Shown here: one piece after another, positions 1-11,635 of the stretch
How positions within the stretch are numbered: the stretch's first letter is position 1
Layout of the letters: each line of letters opens with the position of its first letter
Assembly: GCA_949752795.1 (NCBI GenBank)
Contig: OX457056.1
Span: 89,798,942 to 89,862,941 of the forward strand
Reading direction: 5' to 3'
Length of the DNA: 64,000 nt
From: Hyperoodon ampullatus
Lineage: Eukaryota > Chordata > Mammalia > Artiodactyla > Ziphiidae
Notes under the pieces: generated by a model
Seen by the model: only the letters and a program-made list of their open reading frames with translations
What the model was told of the DNA's origin: nothing
Databases searched by the model: none
Position numbers and translations under genes: made by a program

Positions 1-1068
1 ATTTTCACACATCACAATTAACAAACATGGAAAGCAAATCAAAATGTGTGAGGTTGTTGGGAAGACTAATGATATGGAAAAATGTTCATGAAAAAAATGA
101 AAGTAAGTTACAAAATAATATCCTACTTTTGAAGAAAATCCAGTCTATGCATAGAAACTATTTGTGGAGAATAAACCAAATGTTAATAGTAGTTATTGGG
201 TAGTGGGATTATAGATGATTTCTGGTTTTTTTCATAGTATTAATCTTTAGTTTCTACAGTGAATATATTTTAGTTATCAGGGAAAAACGTTGCTATCCTA
301 ATGAAGCAATTTGTCATAGAATGAAGAGCACATAGACAATATTATCTTTCCCCTCTTTTACTCAAAGCCTCCACAGTCTCATTGTGTGTAATTCCATGTC
401 AGGTTTCATTGTTTCTGAATTATATTTGCTGGTGAGAATATTTGGATTATAAGGGAAATCAAAAGATAAAACTTATTCTAGTCACATTCACTCTTCCGCC
501 CCCAGCTGTTTTCTGAAATAACAACCAGTGTTTGACTGATTTGAGCTTTATTCCTTTTCATTTCCTGTTGATCACATCTGCAAGGGTCTCGTGCTGATAA
601 GCCTTAATTAAATACTCCTTAATTTGTTTTGCTAAAATCTACTTATTCCATCTATGGCCATTCTGAATGAAGAAGATGAGTACAGCTGCATTTCCATTAC
701 AAAACGAACTTACAAAATTTCAACTCTTTATGTAGGATAAATAATAAAAAAATCTTAGTATCTTGGTTATAAGGTGAAAATTAGTTTTAAATTATCCAAA
801 AACATTGTGAAGTCTTTCTTCAGTTTATAGTACTCATAATTCCTTAGCACTATGTTTAAGCATTCTCATTCCCCTTACAGACTATAATATACAGAAGGTT
901 CTAGTAAAAATCTTAATTATCCTTTCTTCTTCACTAAAGTCTTTCATAGACAGGTATTCTCAGATGTTTTCATGACAGAGATTCTCTCTACTAATCTGCG
1001 ATGTCCTTCAGCCAACAAATTAGCATGTCTAACTGCCAGGTTAGAAAAATGCCTGAATCATTTTAAGA
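1..1068. other. AT-rich non-coding DNA, nothing recognised
   Basis: No open frame of note, no recognisable repeat and no CpG-rich stretch. It lies upstream of the first coding exon of ATP10D and is either intron 1 or 5' flank. Confidence 0.5.
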
Positions 1069-2870
1069 AAAAATTTATTGAAGTATAGTTGACTTACAAT
1101 ACCATATTAGTTTCAGGTGTACAAAATAGTGATTCAATATTTTTATACATTATGCACCATACGAAATTATTACAATATCATTGACTGTATTCCCTGTGCT
1201 CTACATTGTATCCCTGTGACATTTATAACTGGTAGTTTGCACCTCTTAATCCTCTTCACCTGTTTCATCCATTCCCCCTCCCCTCCCCTCTGGCAACCAT
1301 TAGTTTGTTCTCTATATCTGTGAGTCTGTTTCTGCTTTGTTATATTTGTTCATTGATTTATTAGATTTCACATATAAGTGAAAATATACAGTATTTGTCT
1401 TTTTCTATCTGACTTAGTTTACAAGCATAATACCCTCTAGGACCATCCCTGTTGTCACAAATGACAAGATTTCATTATTTTTTTTTATGGCTGAGTAATC
1501 TTCCATTGTGCATATATACCACATTTTTTTTATTCATCTATTGAGGAACACTTAGGTTGCTTTCATATCTTGGCTATTGTAAATAATGCTTCAGTGACCA
1601 TTGAGGTGCATGTATCTTTGTGAATTAGTGTTTTCTGTTTTCATTCATCCAAGGTATTTTTAAATTTCCTCTTTGATTTCTTCATTGACCCATTGGTTTT
1701 CTTAGTAGCATGTTGTTTAATTTCCAAATGTTTGTATCTTTTCCATTTTTTCCCTATAATTGATTTCTAACATACCTTTGTGGTCAGAAAAGCTGCTTGA
1801 TATGATTTCAGTTTTCTTAAATTTATTGAGACTTGTTTTATGGTCTAGCATGTGATCTATCCTGGAGAATGTTCTATGTGCACTTGAAAGGAATGTGTAT
1901 CCTTCTGTGTTTGAATGGAATGTTCTGCATATATTAAGCTTATCTGGTCTAATATGTTGTTTAAGGCCAGTGTTTCCTTATTGATTTTTCTGTCTGGATG
2001 ATGTGTCTTGTTCTTTGGCTTGGAATATATCCTCTGTCTTCTCATTTTGTTTGACTTTGTGTTTGTCTCTATGAATTAGGCAAAACAGTTACCTCTCCTT
2101 GTTTTGAAGCTGTGTCTTTGTGGAAGAGTGTCCCTGTGCAAATTGTGTGTACCTGGTGGCTTTGGTGGAAGGGCTGTAGCTGAAGCAGCTATGAGCTGAT
2201 GCTTCTCTGGGGCACACTGCGTGCCACTGCTTTGGGGCTGGGGCTGGAGCCTGAGCCCAGTGCAGGCTGGAGCTTCTCCCAAGGCAGCTGGGGGCTGCTG
2301 CCTTGGGGTTGGTGGGGGCAGTGGCTGGAGTCTGGTGTGAGCTGGGGGGTGGGGTGGGCATGCTGGGGTGGTCTTGGCAGGCTGGCTAGAGCACCAGACA
2401 TTTTTCAATCTACTGCCTCTGGGCTGGTGCCCAGATTGAGTAAGTGTGTGCACGTGCCCTTTAAGAGCAGAGTCTTAGTTTCCTACAGCCCTCCAGCTCT
2501 CCTGGTCATAAGCCTTGCTGGTTTTCGAAACCAGTTAAGGGGACTTGTCTTCCTGGTGCTGGTGCCAAAGGTTGGGGTGCCCAATGTGGGGCTTGAACCC
2601 CTCACTCCTTAGGGAGGACCTCTGAGTTTGTAATATTCCCTTTTGCTTGTGGGTTGCCCACCAGAGGTGTGGGTCCTGAGTAGACCACATCTCTGCCCTC
2701 ATCTCTGTCTCAATGTGTGTGTGGTTTGTTCATTTGTTTGTTTAGTAGCCTTAATTATAGAAGAGCTGTTCTGCTAGTCTTCAGGTCATTCCCAGAGAGA
2801 GTTGTTCTTTTGGTGTATTTGTGGGAGGAGGTGAGCTTAGGATCTTCCTCCTCTACCATCCATCAGATTC
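1069..2870 (-). mobile_element. Old L1 element, internally deleted
   Basis: Read on the minus strand, 1069-1655 is an L1 3' end: 3'UTR and ORF2 C-terminus, including the sequence around 'ggctgagtaat'. 1660-2050 matches the end of the endonuclease part of ORF2. The GC-rich 2080-2868 aligns piecewise with the L1 5'UTR at 15720-16576; both carry a 'ccctttaagag'/'gccctctaagag' block and a 'gtggggct' block in the same order. Most of ORF2 (reverse transcriptase) and ORF1 are missing, so two large internal deletions or separate fragments are needed. The 125-137 aa open frames in the GC-rich part are not genes. Confidence 0.7.
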
Positions 2871-3439
2871 CTGATACCTAAATCTGAAGCATTATTATAC
2901 TTTTAAGATTCCTAAACCAAGCACTGAGAGAAAAAAGGAATGCTTTTGATAAGGCAAGGGAATTTTGAAAAGTAATTCTTACTGTGAGTCCTAAACTGAC
3001 TTTCCTCTCCCAAATTATCACATTTCATTTTGAGCCAGGCTAGGGCAAAAGATGGGGTCTGGTGGTCCTTGCTGCCCAATTTGTCACATTTTTTGCCTGC
3101 TTGATTTGGGTCATAGTCAGGATGGGTGGGGTGATGATAGGCATGTGTGGATAAGGTAGGTTGTATTAAGAATGCAGTATTGGTAACAAGCAGAGGATAG
3201 GAGTGGAACCAGTACAGGAGGGATAGAGCCAAGTGGGGAAAATGAGAGTGTGGCTCATGCCAGGTTGTTGCAGTGTTGCCCTCTCCAGCTTTTGGTGTTG
3301 CTGTGTCATCAAGGTGCACTCAGAGATACCTTTGGAAATCTCTAATTCCACCCCTTGTTAGCTTACTGGTAAACTGTGCTCTGAAGCACATTACTCAGTT
3401 TTTTCAGTCTAGTCTCCCTGCCTTTTCTCCCCCATTCCA

Positions 3440-3890
3440 ATCTGTCTTTTATGCCTCTTGCAAAGAAATCCTTTAAATGTCCACATCATGTCACACCTTC
3501 TCAAATATCTTTGACTTCCCATTTCCTTTAATCTAAATATAAATTCTTCATCTTAGTAGGTAAAGACTTATTATGACTAGATTTCCTTCTTAATTTCCCA
3601 TCCTTTCTTAATTCGTAATTGAATCTCCAGCCATGTTGAACTACTCAGTGTTACCTAACACTGGGTTATAGGGGTTTCTAGCCTCCTTGCCTTTATTCAT
3701 AATATTTCCTTTTCTAAAATCTACAAATCTCTTCTGTCAGTTTCTCAATATTTCCCAAGACTCACTTAAAATTCTCTTTTGGGAAGCCTACTCTCTTCTC
3801 CCTTTCTGTCTTCCAACCTCACATCATGCATTCTCATAGGATATTCTATTTCCCTAAATGTATGTGCTACACAATTACCCTAGTGTTATC
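3440..3890 (+). repeat. L2-like LINE fragment
   Basis: Pyrimidine-rich text with the style of the L2 3' region (short phrases such as 'cacaccttctcaaa' and 'cctcacatcatgc'). Highly diverged, so the boundaries are rough. Confidence 0.35.
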
Positions 3891-4099
3891 TTTTTCTGTG
3901 AATTGAGTATTTTGACCTGTTCTGGGCATGTTTATTCATTCTCAAAGAAACAGCACTGTGCCTAAGACAAAGTAAAGGAAATGAACACGAGAAGGTAAGC
4001 TCCTTTAGAAGACAAAGATTTTTTTCCATTTTGTTCCTTGAGTTATCTCTGTTATCTGTTACAATGCATGGCATATAGTAGGAGCTCAACAAGCATTAG

Positions 4100-4335
4100 T
4101 TGAAAGAATGAAGTTGTTGAGCACTTCCAATGTGCTAGGCACAGTGCTGATACTTTGATTTAATAAACCTCCTTACAAAACTTTGTGAGTTATGTGACCT
4201 TATTTCCACTTTACAGATGTGGAAACTGAGGCTCAGAAAGGCAAAGAGCTTGTGGTAGGTGGCTGACTGTGAATCTGACTGAGCATCAGTATCATTTGAA
4301 CATTTTAGAGCTTGTGTTCTTTCTACTGACTGCAG
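4100..4335 (-). repeat. MIR SINE
   Basis: Carries the diagnostic MIR core in reverse orientation: 'gagcacttccaatgtgctag' followed by 'acagatgtggaaactgaggc'. Ancient and mammal-wide. Confidence 0.8.
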
Positions 4336-4578
4336 ATGCATTTGTTGTTTTGAAAACAACTGATTATAATATCACTTCTAATTCAAAATGGATATGTTTT
4401 GGAGGGTGGAGAGCATCTAGTAATTATTGGAACTGACCACTTATCATGAATCCAATTTATAATTCCAGCGAACACTATCCACTTCTTTTTAATATCATTT
4501 GTAGCTTTCATCTGTCTCTTGTTGCTGTTTGTATACTATACTTAGTAATACTTGGAAGCCTTGGTGACAATTTAAATA

Positions 4579-4789
4579 CAGTCGTCCCTCCTTATCTGTG
4601 GGGGGTTGGTTCCAGAACCCACCATGGATACCAAAATCCACAGATGCTCAGGTCCCATAGTTGGCTCTCATATCCTCGGTTCCATGATTCAGCCAACCAT
4701 GGATGGTGTAGTACTGTATTTATTGATAAAGAGATCAGCGTATAAGTTGACTTACACAGTTCAAACCCATGTTGTTCAAGGGTTAAGTG
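4579..4789. mobile_element. Tigger-type non-autonomous DNA transposon
   Basis: Starts CAGTCGTCCCTCC, contains the 'ggttccagaaccc...ggataccaaaatcc' block typical of MER2/Tigger elements, and ends 'gttgttcaagggttaagtg'. It is flanked by TA dinucleotides (4577-4578 and 4790-4791), as expected for the Tc1/mariner superfamily. The end resembles the second palindromic element at 31656. Confidence 0.65.
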
Positions 4790-5494
4790 TATATATGTTG
4801 AGACAATTTAAGTAATTGACATATATAATCTATGCTTTTGTTACTTTAGGTAATGTGCTGAAGTAATTTTTATCCACAGTGAAATAATACTTTTCTATGG
4901 AATATTTATATCATATTTTAAGTGACCCAAATGCTTCCAGAATTGAATCTTTAAATAGTTTTTAGAAATTAATTAAACCTCTCATTCATTATACAGAAAT
5001 ATTATTTAATAGTTCAACTAAAATAATGCCTGTCTTCATCATCTATCCAGTAATGCCACATACTTAAAGATTTTAGCCTTTTTGTTTATTTGGTTTATAT
5101 TTCACCTCAGGTTAATGATCTGCAAGAGGCCTTTGGAAAACATTTGATGTAGGCTATTTAGTTTTATGAGTATATACCATCTTTCAGTGCCTAAATTCTT
5201 TCCATTTTAGCTAGAAATAACTCCACTTCCCAATTTCTTTTTTCTTTTTTTATCCCTTAGTCTTTTAAGCATTTTATTTTCTTTTGCTTTTTACAAATTT
5301 CTGTGGTGACTAATCCAGAAAATAATTGTCCTATTTTTTGTGTATAAAAAAGTAGTTTCACTGTTATTTTAAAACAATAATATAGGCATCATTGGGATAT
5401 AAATGAATAATTGCATTAAAATGATATTTAATAGTAATGGAAAAAATACACTTTTTCATGGAGAAAATATACTTTGAAATTGAAAATAAGTCCC

Positions 5495-5797
5495 ATCAAA
5501 ACAGACTCACAGACATAGAAAACAAACTTATAGTTACCAAAGGGGAAGGAGTGGGGGGAGGGATAAATTAGGAGTATGAGATTAACAGGTACACACTACT
5601 AATATAAAATAGATAAACAAGAATTTACTGACTAGCACAGGGAACGATATGCAATATCTTGTAATAACCTATAATAGAGAAGAATTTTAAAAATGGATGT
5701 GTATATGTATATATGATTAAATCACTTTGCTGTACACCTGAAACTAACACAATATTGTAAATCAACTACAGTAAAAAATAAATTTTTTAAAAGGTAC
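5495..5797 (+). mobile_element. L1 3' end, heavily 5'-truncated
   Basis: About 300 bp of L1 3'UTR on the plus strand: 'gggataaattaggagtatg', 'cacagggaacgatatgcaat', then 'aactacagtaaaaaataaat' as the degenerate tail. The same 3'UTR family appears in reverse at 1069 and 6135. Confidence 0.8.
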
Positions 5798-5839
5798 AAA
5801 AAAATAAGTATCTTCAGAGCAAATTTGAATTGCCTAGGT

Positions 5840-6021
5840 CAATGGTTTTCAAAGTCTGGTCCCCAGGAGCATCAGCATCACTCCAATTTATTAGAACTGC
5901 AAATTCACAGGCCCCACTGCAGACTGATTGAATCAAATTGGAATGAGAGCGTGTGTGTAGTGGGTGGAATCTGTGTTTTCACAAGCTCTCCAGGTGACTC
6001 TGACCTGTGGTAGTCTGAGGA
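5840..6021 (+). repeat. MER5A-like hAT MITE
   Basis: Opens 'caatggttttcaaagtctgg' and has the MER5 order of blocks: 'catcagcatcac', 'gcaaattcacaggccccac', 'aatctgtgttttcacaag', 'ctccaggtgactctgac'. The terminal repeat at the far end is decayed. Confidence 0.75.
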
Positions 6022-6134
6022 CACAGGCTTAGGCTTAAGATCCTAGAAGAGCAGGCCATATTCACTGTTTGGCAGGCAAGTGCCTGGTCTGTTTTCTTTC
6101 TTTGTTTTCCTTCTGTCTTATTCTTTTGTTATTT

Positions 6135-7850
6135 TAGTTTTTAATTGAAATACAATTGATTTAAAATATTGTATTAGGGCTTCCCTGGTGGCGCAGCGGT
6201 TGAGAGTCCGCCTGCCGATGCAGGGGGACACGGGTTCGTGCCCCGGTCCAGGAAGATCCCACATGCCGCTGAGCAGCTGGGCCTGTGAGCCATGGCCGCT
6301 GAGCCTGCGCATCCGGAGCCTGTGCTCGCAACAGGAGAGGCCACAACAGTGAGAGCCCCGCGTACTGCAAAAAATAAATAAAAAATAAAATATTGTATTA
6401 GTTTCAGATGTACAACATAGTGATTCAATATTTTTATAGATTATACTCCATTTAAAGTTGTTATAATATATTGGCTATATTCTCTGTGCTGTACAGTATA
6501 TCCTTGTAGCTTATTTATTTTATATATAGTAATTTGTACTTCTTAATCCCCTGCCTCTATCTTGCCCCTTTCCCTTCCCTCTCCCCACTGGTAACCACTA
6601 ATTTGTTCTCTATATCTGTGAGTCTGTTTCTATTTTGTTATATTCATTCCTTTTTTATTTCTTGGATTCCACATATAAGTGATAACATACAGAATTTGTC
6701 TTCCTCTGCCTGACCTAATAGCTTAGTACCCTGTAGGTCCATCCATGTTGTTGCAAATAACAGAATTTCATTATTTTTTATGGCTGAGTAATATTCCATT
6801 GTGTGTTTTTTTTTGTGTGTGTGTGTTTTTATATATATACCACATCTTTATCAGTTCATCTGTTGATGGACACTTAGGTTGCTTCCATATTTTGGCTATT
6901 ATAAATAATGCTGCTATGAACATTGGGGTGCATGTATCTTTTTGAATTAGTGTTTTCATTTTCTTTAGATGTATACCCAGGAGTGGAATTGCTGGATCAT
7001 ATGGTGGTTTTTTGAGGAACCTCCATACTGTTTTCCATAGTGGCTGCATGAATTTACATTCCCACCAACAGTGTACTAGGGTTGCTTTTTCTCCACATCC
7101 TCACCAACATTTGTTATTTGTAGACTTTTTGGTGATAGCCATCCTAACAGGTGTGAGGTGATACCTTATTGTGGTTTTAATTTGCATTTCTCTGATTAGT
7201 GATGTTGAGTATCTTTTCACATGCCTGTTAGCAATCTCGTCTTCTTCAGGAAAATGTCTGTTCAAGCCTTCTGCCCATTTTTGATTGGATTGGTTTTTTT
7301 CTTTATATTGAGCTGTATGAGCTGTTTATATATTTTAGATATTGACTGCTTATTGGTCATATCATTTGTAAATATTTTCTCCCATTCAGTGTGTTGTCTT
7401 CTCATTTTGTTGATGGTTTCCTTTACTGTGCAAAAGCTTTTAAGTTTAGTTAGGTCCCATTTGTTTATTTTTGCTTTTGTTTCCTTTGCCTTAGGAGACA
7501 GATCCAAATAAATATCATTTAGGACTTTGATCCATTTTGAGTTTATTTTATATATGGTGTGTGAAAATGTTCTAATTTCATTCTTTTACGTGTAGCTGTC
7601 CAGTTATCCCAGCACCACTTATTGAAGGGATTGTCTTTTCTACGTTGTATATTCTTGCCTCCTTTGTCACAGATTAATTGACCATATGTGTGTGGGGTTA
7701 TTTCTGGGCGCTCTATTCTATTGCACTGATCTATGTGTCTGTTTTGGGGCCAGTCCATACTCTTTTGATTGCTGCTGCTTTGTAGTATAGTCTGAAGTCA
7801 AGGATCATGATGCCTCCAGCTTTGTTCTTTTTTCTCAAAATTTCTTTGGC
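6135..7850 (-). mobile_element. 5'-truncated L1 (3'UTR and ORF2 C-terminus)
   Basis: Reverse-oriented L1. 6135-6770 is 3'UTR; from about 6771 the minus strand encodes ORF2 C-terminal protein (phrases [11 protein letters not shown] and ALFIIAKIWKQPKCPSTDE). Frames are broken every few hundred bases, so the copy is dead. It hosts the short SINE at 6177 and, at its truncated 5' side, the long SINE at 7863. Confidence 0.85.
6177..6386 (+). mobile_element. Short CHR-type SINE
   Basis: tRNA-like head with A-box-like 'tggcgcagcgg' and B-box-like 'gggttcgtgcc', then the cetacean/hippo CHR body and an A-rich tail. A perfect 14-bp target-site duplication (aaaatattgtatta) lies at 6163-6176 and 6387-6400. 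It is inserted in the older L1 3'UTR. Confidence 0.93.
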
Positions 7851-7862
7851 TGGTCTACTTTA

Positions 7863-8428
7863 TTTTACTTTTTTTAGTGAATGTTTTTTTTTTTAATTTA
7901 TTTTATTTTTGGCTGCAGTGGGTCTTTGTTGCTGCACGCGGGCTTTTCTCTAGTTGTGGTGAGCAGGGGCTACTCTTTGTTGCGGTGCGCGGGCTTCTCA
8001 TCGTGGTGGCTTCTCTTGTTGCAGGGCATGGCCCCTAGGCACGTGGACTCAGTAGTTGTGGCTCACAGGCTCTTGAGCGCAGGCTCAGTAGTTGTGGCAC
8101 ATGGGCTTAGTTGCCTGTGGCATGTGGGATCTTCCTGAACCAGGGCTCGAACCCGTGTCCGCTGCATTGGCAGGTGGATTCTTTTTTTTTTTTTTGCGGT
8201 ACGTGGGCCTCTCACTGTTGTGGCCTCTCCCGTTGCGGGGCACAGGGTCCAGACGCGCAGGCTCAGCGGCCATGGCTCACGGGCCCAGCCGCTCCACGGC
8301 ATGTGGGATCTTCCCAGACCGGGGCACGAACCCGTGTCCCCTGCGTCGGCAGGCGGACTCTCAACCACTGTGCCACCAGGGAAGCCCAAGCAGGTGGATT
8401 CTTAACCACTGCGCCACCAGGGAAAACC
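7863..8428 (-). mobile_element. Long CHR-type SINE, split by a second SINE
   Basis: Reverse-oriented long form (extended body with repeated 'agttgtgg' phrases), tail at left and tRNA-like head at right. A perfect 16-bp target-site duplication (tggctggtctacttta) lies at 7847-7862 and 8429-8444. 206 bp of the interval is a later short SINE at 8184-8389 plus that element's duplicated target. Confidence 0.9.
8184..8389 (-). mobile_element. Short CHR-type SINE nested in a long one
   Basis: Poly-T tail at left, then the short CHR body in reverse, ending 'accagggaagccc'. The target-site duplication gcaggtggattctt is perfect (8170-8183 and 8390-8403) and lies inside the long SINE, so this insertion is younger. 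Confidence 0.93.
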
Positions 8429-8679
8429 TGGCTGGTCTACTTTAAAAGGCCTGTAGGAAAGATGATTCCATTGACTTTTCTGTATGCCATTTCAAATAAC
8501 TCTGTGATACCACTGAAATGGCTTCAATAACCATTAATTTAAGACACAAAACTTACAAAACAGTCCAAAAAGACAGTGTTTAATATCAGTACTTAAATAT
8601 TTGTGTTGACTGGTTTTATGTTATTATTTACTTCCTGGCAACAAATTCCCTTCCCAAAACATAAATAAAATGAACATTT

Positions 8680-8892
8680 GGCTTCCCTGGTGGCGCAGTG
8701 GTTGAGAGTCCACCTCCCGATGCAGGGGACATGGGTTCGTGCCCTGATCCAGGAAGATCCCACATGCCTTGGAGCGACTGGGCCCATGAGCCATGGCGCT
8801 GAGCCTGCGCGTCTGGAGCCTATGCTCTGCAGCGGGAGAGGCCACAACAGTGAGAGGCCCGTGTACCGCAAAAAAAAAAAAAAAAAAAAAAA
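8680..8892 (+). mobile_element. Short CHR-type SINE
   Basis: Begins 'ggcttccctggtggcgcagt', complete body, ends in a run of about 20 A. No convincing target-site duplication seen. Frames of 60-117 aa across it are SINE artefacts. Confidence 0.9.
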
Positions 8893-10335
8893 ACTTTTTT
8901 CATAAGGGGAGAAAGGGGGAATCTTTTTTCCCATCCTTTGATCTTGGGTATATTTTTGGAGGATGGTTAAAAGAAGCAGATGTGAATCCTTATGACTCTC
9001 AGAGAGTTTGTGTCTAGGAAATCAAGTTTTCCCTGAGTGTCTTTGTAGAGGTGGGGAATAATATTGATTCCTACTGTGAGCATTAAAATTGTTATCAGTT
9101 AATTCTATATAGGGTCCCAGCATAAAAGTGTTTCCATACTGCATCTGTATTCAACATAGGCTATATTCTTTTAATGCACTTTAGATTTAGTCAGGTCAGA
9201 TTCTCTCATTTATTGCTGGAAATTTTGTTTGTCAGCTTTCTTTACTCTATCAGGCCCATGTGATGTTGAACATGGTCACTTCATAATATTGTAGATTGGT
9301 CATGTCATGAAAATATTAGGAATCAGCAGAAAGAATCTTGAAATAGTTTCTTAAGTAGGAATTAAAACCTGATCTACAACTGTGTTTTTCCCCCACTGAC
9401 TTTAATTTCTAAAATAAAGAGCAATGAAGGTGATATGTGAGAAGCATAACAGACTTGTTTTTGAGGTTTTGAGATTACTTTGATATCTAGAAACATATAT
9501 CGTCTACATAAGTATAAAATATTTTACTGTAACAATTATCTGAACTTTCTTTTGCAGAATATCATTTAAATTCTGTTTCAAACCTAAATTTCATTAAGAA
9601 GAAAATCTCCTAAAACCATGTAGCCATATAAGTAAGCTCTCTCTTAAAAACGTAACCAGCCATATCTGTTAGATATTTTTAGTAATTGTCTTTTGTCCAG
9701 AAGAGACCCGAATGCTTTAGTTGGCTTTGCAACATTTTTAATTACATTCAGAACTTTTTGTCAAGGACACATATATACATTGCCTTTACAATGAAGTTTA
9801 TATATGCAATTATGTTTTTCTTGTTTTCTCTGATATAATATGGAAAATTATTAGTAGTACATACACATGCTGCTTGTGGACTTGGATGTGAATGCTCTTT
9901 TTCAGTGTTGAGGCAGCATGCTTGTTTTGCACTTTTTAAGGCTGTTCTTAAAACAAAAACTTAAAGTATTGCACCTTTTCGCTACATTTACAAGCAATAC
10001 ATTAACTTCTGTCTATGCTTTTCTCCACCATAAGCATAGGCTTCATGATTGAATGAAGTTGGATAGGTTTTGTGTGATTAGAGTTTTGGAATAGTTTTTG
10101 ATTAAATAAAGATCTGTCTTCTAATTGTTCATGGTAAAAAAAATAAAAGAGACAGTTACAAATGATACTTTAAAATCATCTGCTCATATATTGCCTCAAA
10201 ATAACCAGTGTTAGAGTTTTAAAAAATATTTAATTCCAAATTTATATATATAAATAGATACACACACACACACACATATATTCTGTTTGAGATCATACTT
10301 ATATACAGGTCTAAATCATGGTTTAAAACCTTATA
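8893..10335. other. Non-coding DNA without recognised elements
   Basis: AT-rich; no gene or repeat family assigned. The only structured piece is a short (CA)n run at 10259-10276 that continues into a few TA units. Confidence 0.5.
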
Positions 10336-10486
10336 GGGAATTCCCCAGTAGTCCAGTGGTTTTCACTCTGCAATCTCACTGCCAGGGGCCCAGGTTCAGT
10401 CCCTGGTCAGGGAACTGGGATCCTGCAAGCTACAGGGGATGGCCAAAAAAAAAAAAAAAACCCCAAAAAACAAAATACCTTATAAA
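10336..10486 (+). mobile_element. Short tRNA-derived SINE, second type
   Basis: A different head and body from the CHR copies: 'agggaattccccagtagtcc', B-box-like 'ggttcagtccctgg', end 'ggatggcc' plus poly-A. An 8-bp direct repeat (accttata, 10328-10335 and 10487-10494) fits a target-site duplication. It resembles a widespread cetartiodactyl tRNA-derived SINE; I do not assign a name. Confidence 0.75.
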
Positions 10487-11269
10487 CTTTAAAAATTTTC
10501 TTGCTTATCAAATTTATTTAAACATTATTTTAATAGCTGTAGTATATTTCCATTTAGGTATACCACGATTTAACAATTTATCTTTATCTGGACATTTGGG
10601 TTAGTGTGCTTTCCAGTGCTGAGTTGATCAACTTTCTACTCAGGGCCAAAAAGAATGAACATTTTTAAGACTTAATACCTTTTGGCTCCAGAAAATTAAA
10701 AGCAGGTTAGACTTCCCCAGCACTATATGAAAACTTGGCTTCATTGAACACCGTGAATAAAGAAACTCCTTGCTACACTCAAGGAAAAAATTACTAACTG
10801 CTTTTCTTAGATTGGTTACTAGTGAAGTTGAAAATATATTTTTTTCTATTTATTTGCAGTTTGTCAGTTTCTGTTCATGCTCTTTTCTCAAGTATGCTCT
10901 TCTTGTAAATATTTAAACCCCTGAAATGAGTAATTTCTTGTACTGCTTTTATAAAGTATCACTGTAAAGAGTAGGCCATTGTGAGTGATTATGGCTCTTC
11001 TTGGATGAAACTGAAACAATAGGGCAGATCCTAAAAATTAGCTGAGAAACTTTTCAGATAGATATAAATCTGAATAAATCTTGGTTATTTTAATGTCTAA
11101 GGATACTACAATATAAAATCTTAGCAGGCATAAAATCTTGTATTCAAATTGATTTAACTAATTATGACAAATTCATAAATCATGACATAATTTAGAAATT
11201 AATGAAAGCCTATATATGTATGTAAGTAATAAAATGGTAGTGGAGAGAATAAGCTGGTTTATTTTTAAT

Positions 11270-11390
11270 GAGCTGCCACTGATTTGATGTGTAATACTGG
11301 GTAAGTCAATGTCCTGAATCTCAGTTTTCTTGTTTATAAAATATTTAGTTGGATACTTAAGAGTTTTTTTCCAGCTTTAAAATTCTGAAT
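11270..11390 (+). repeat. Possible MIR fragment
   Basis: Order 'gatgtgtaatactgggtaag', 'aatctcagttttcttg', 'tataaaat' resembles the MIR middle. Diverged. Confidence 0.4.
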
Positions 11391-11635
11391 GTCCTATTTA
11401 AGTTACTAACCTTATCTTTTTGTCTGTTTGTTTGAATTTTGTTTTATATTTTTAGACAGCAGGTTCTTATTAGTCATCAATTTTATACACATCAGTCTAT
11501 ACATGTCAATCCCAATCTCCCAGTTCATCCCACCACCACCCCCCCGCCACTTACCTGCCTTGGTGTCCATACGTTTGTTCTCTACATCTGTGTCTCAATT
11601 TCTGCCCTACAAACCAGTTCATCTGTATCACTTTT

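Noticed and set aside
2076..2612. Overlapping frames up to 137 aa in a GC-rich patch
   Set aside because: The patch aligns in order with an L1 5'UTR; frames exist on both strands because GC-rich DNA has few stops.
6177..6260. tRNA gene
   Set aside because: The A- and B-box-like sequences belong to the SINE head; there is no complete cloverleaf, and the same head occurs in all copies.
8063..8530. Frames of 85-139 aa on both strands
   Set aside because: They are translations of CHR SINEs, repeated at every other SINE copy in the window.
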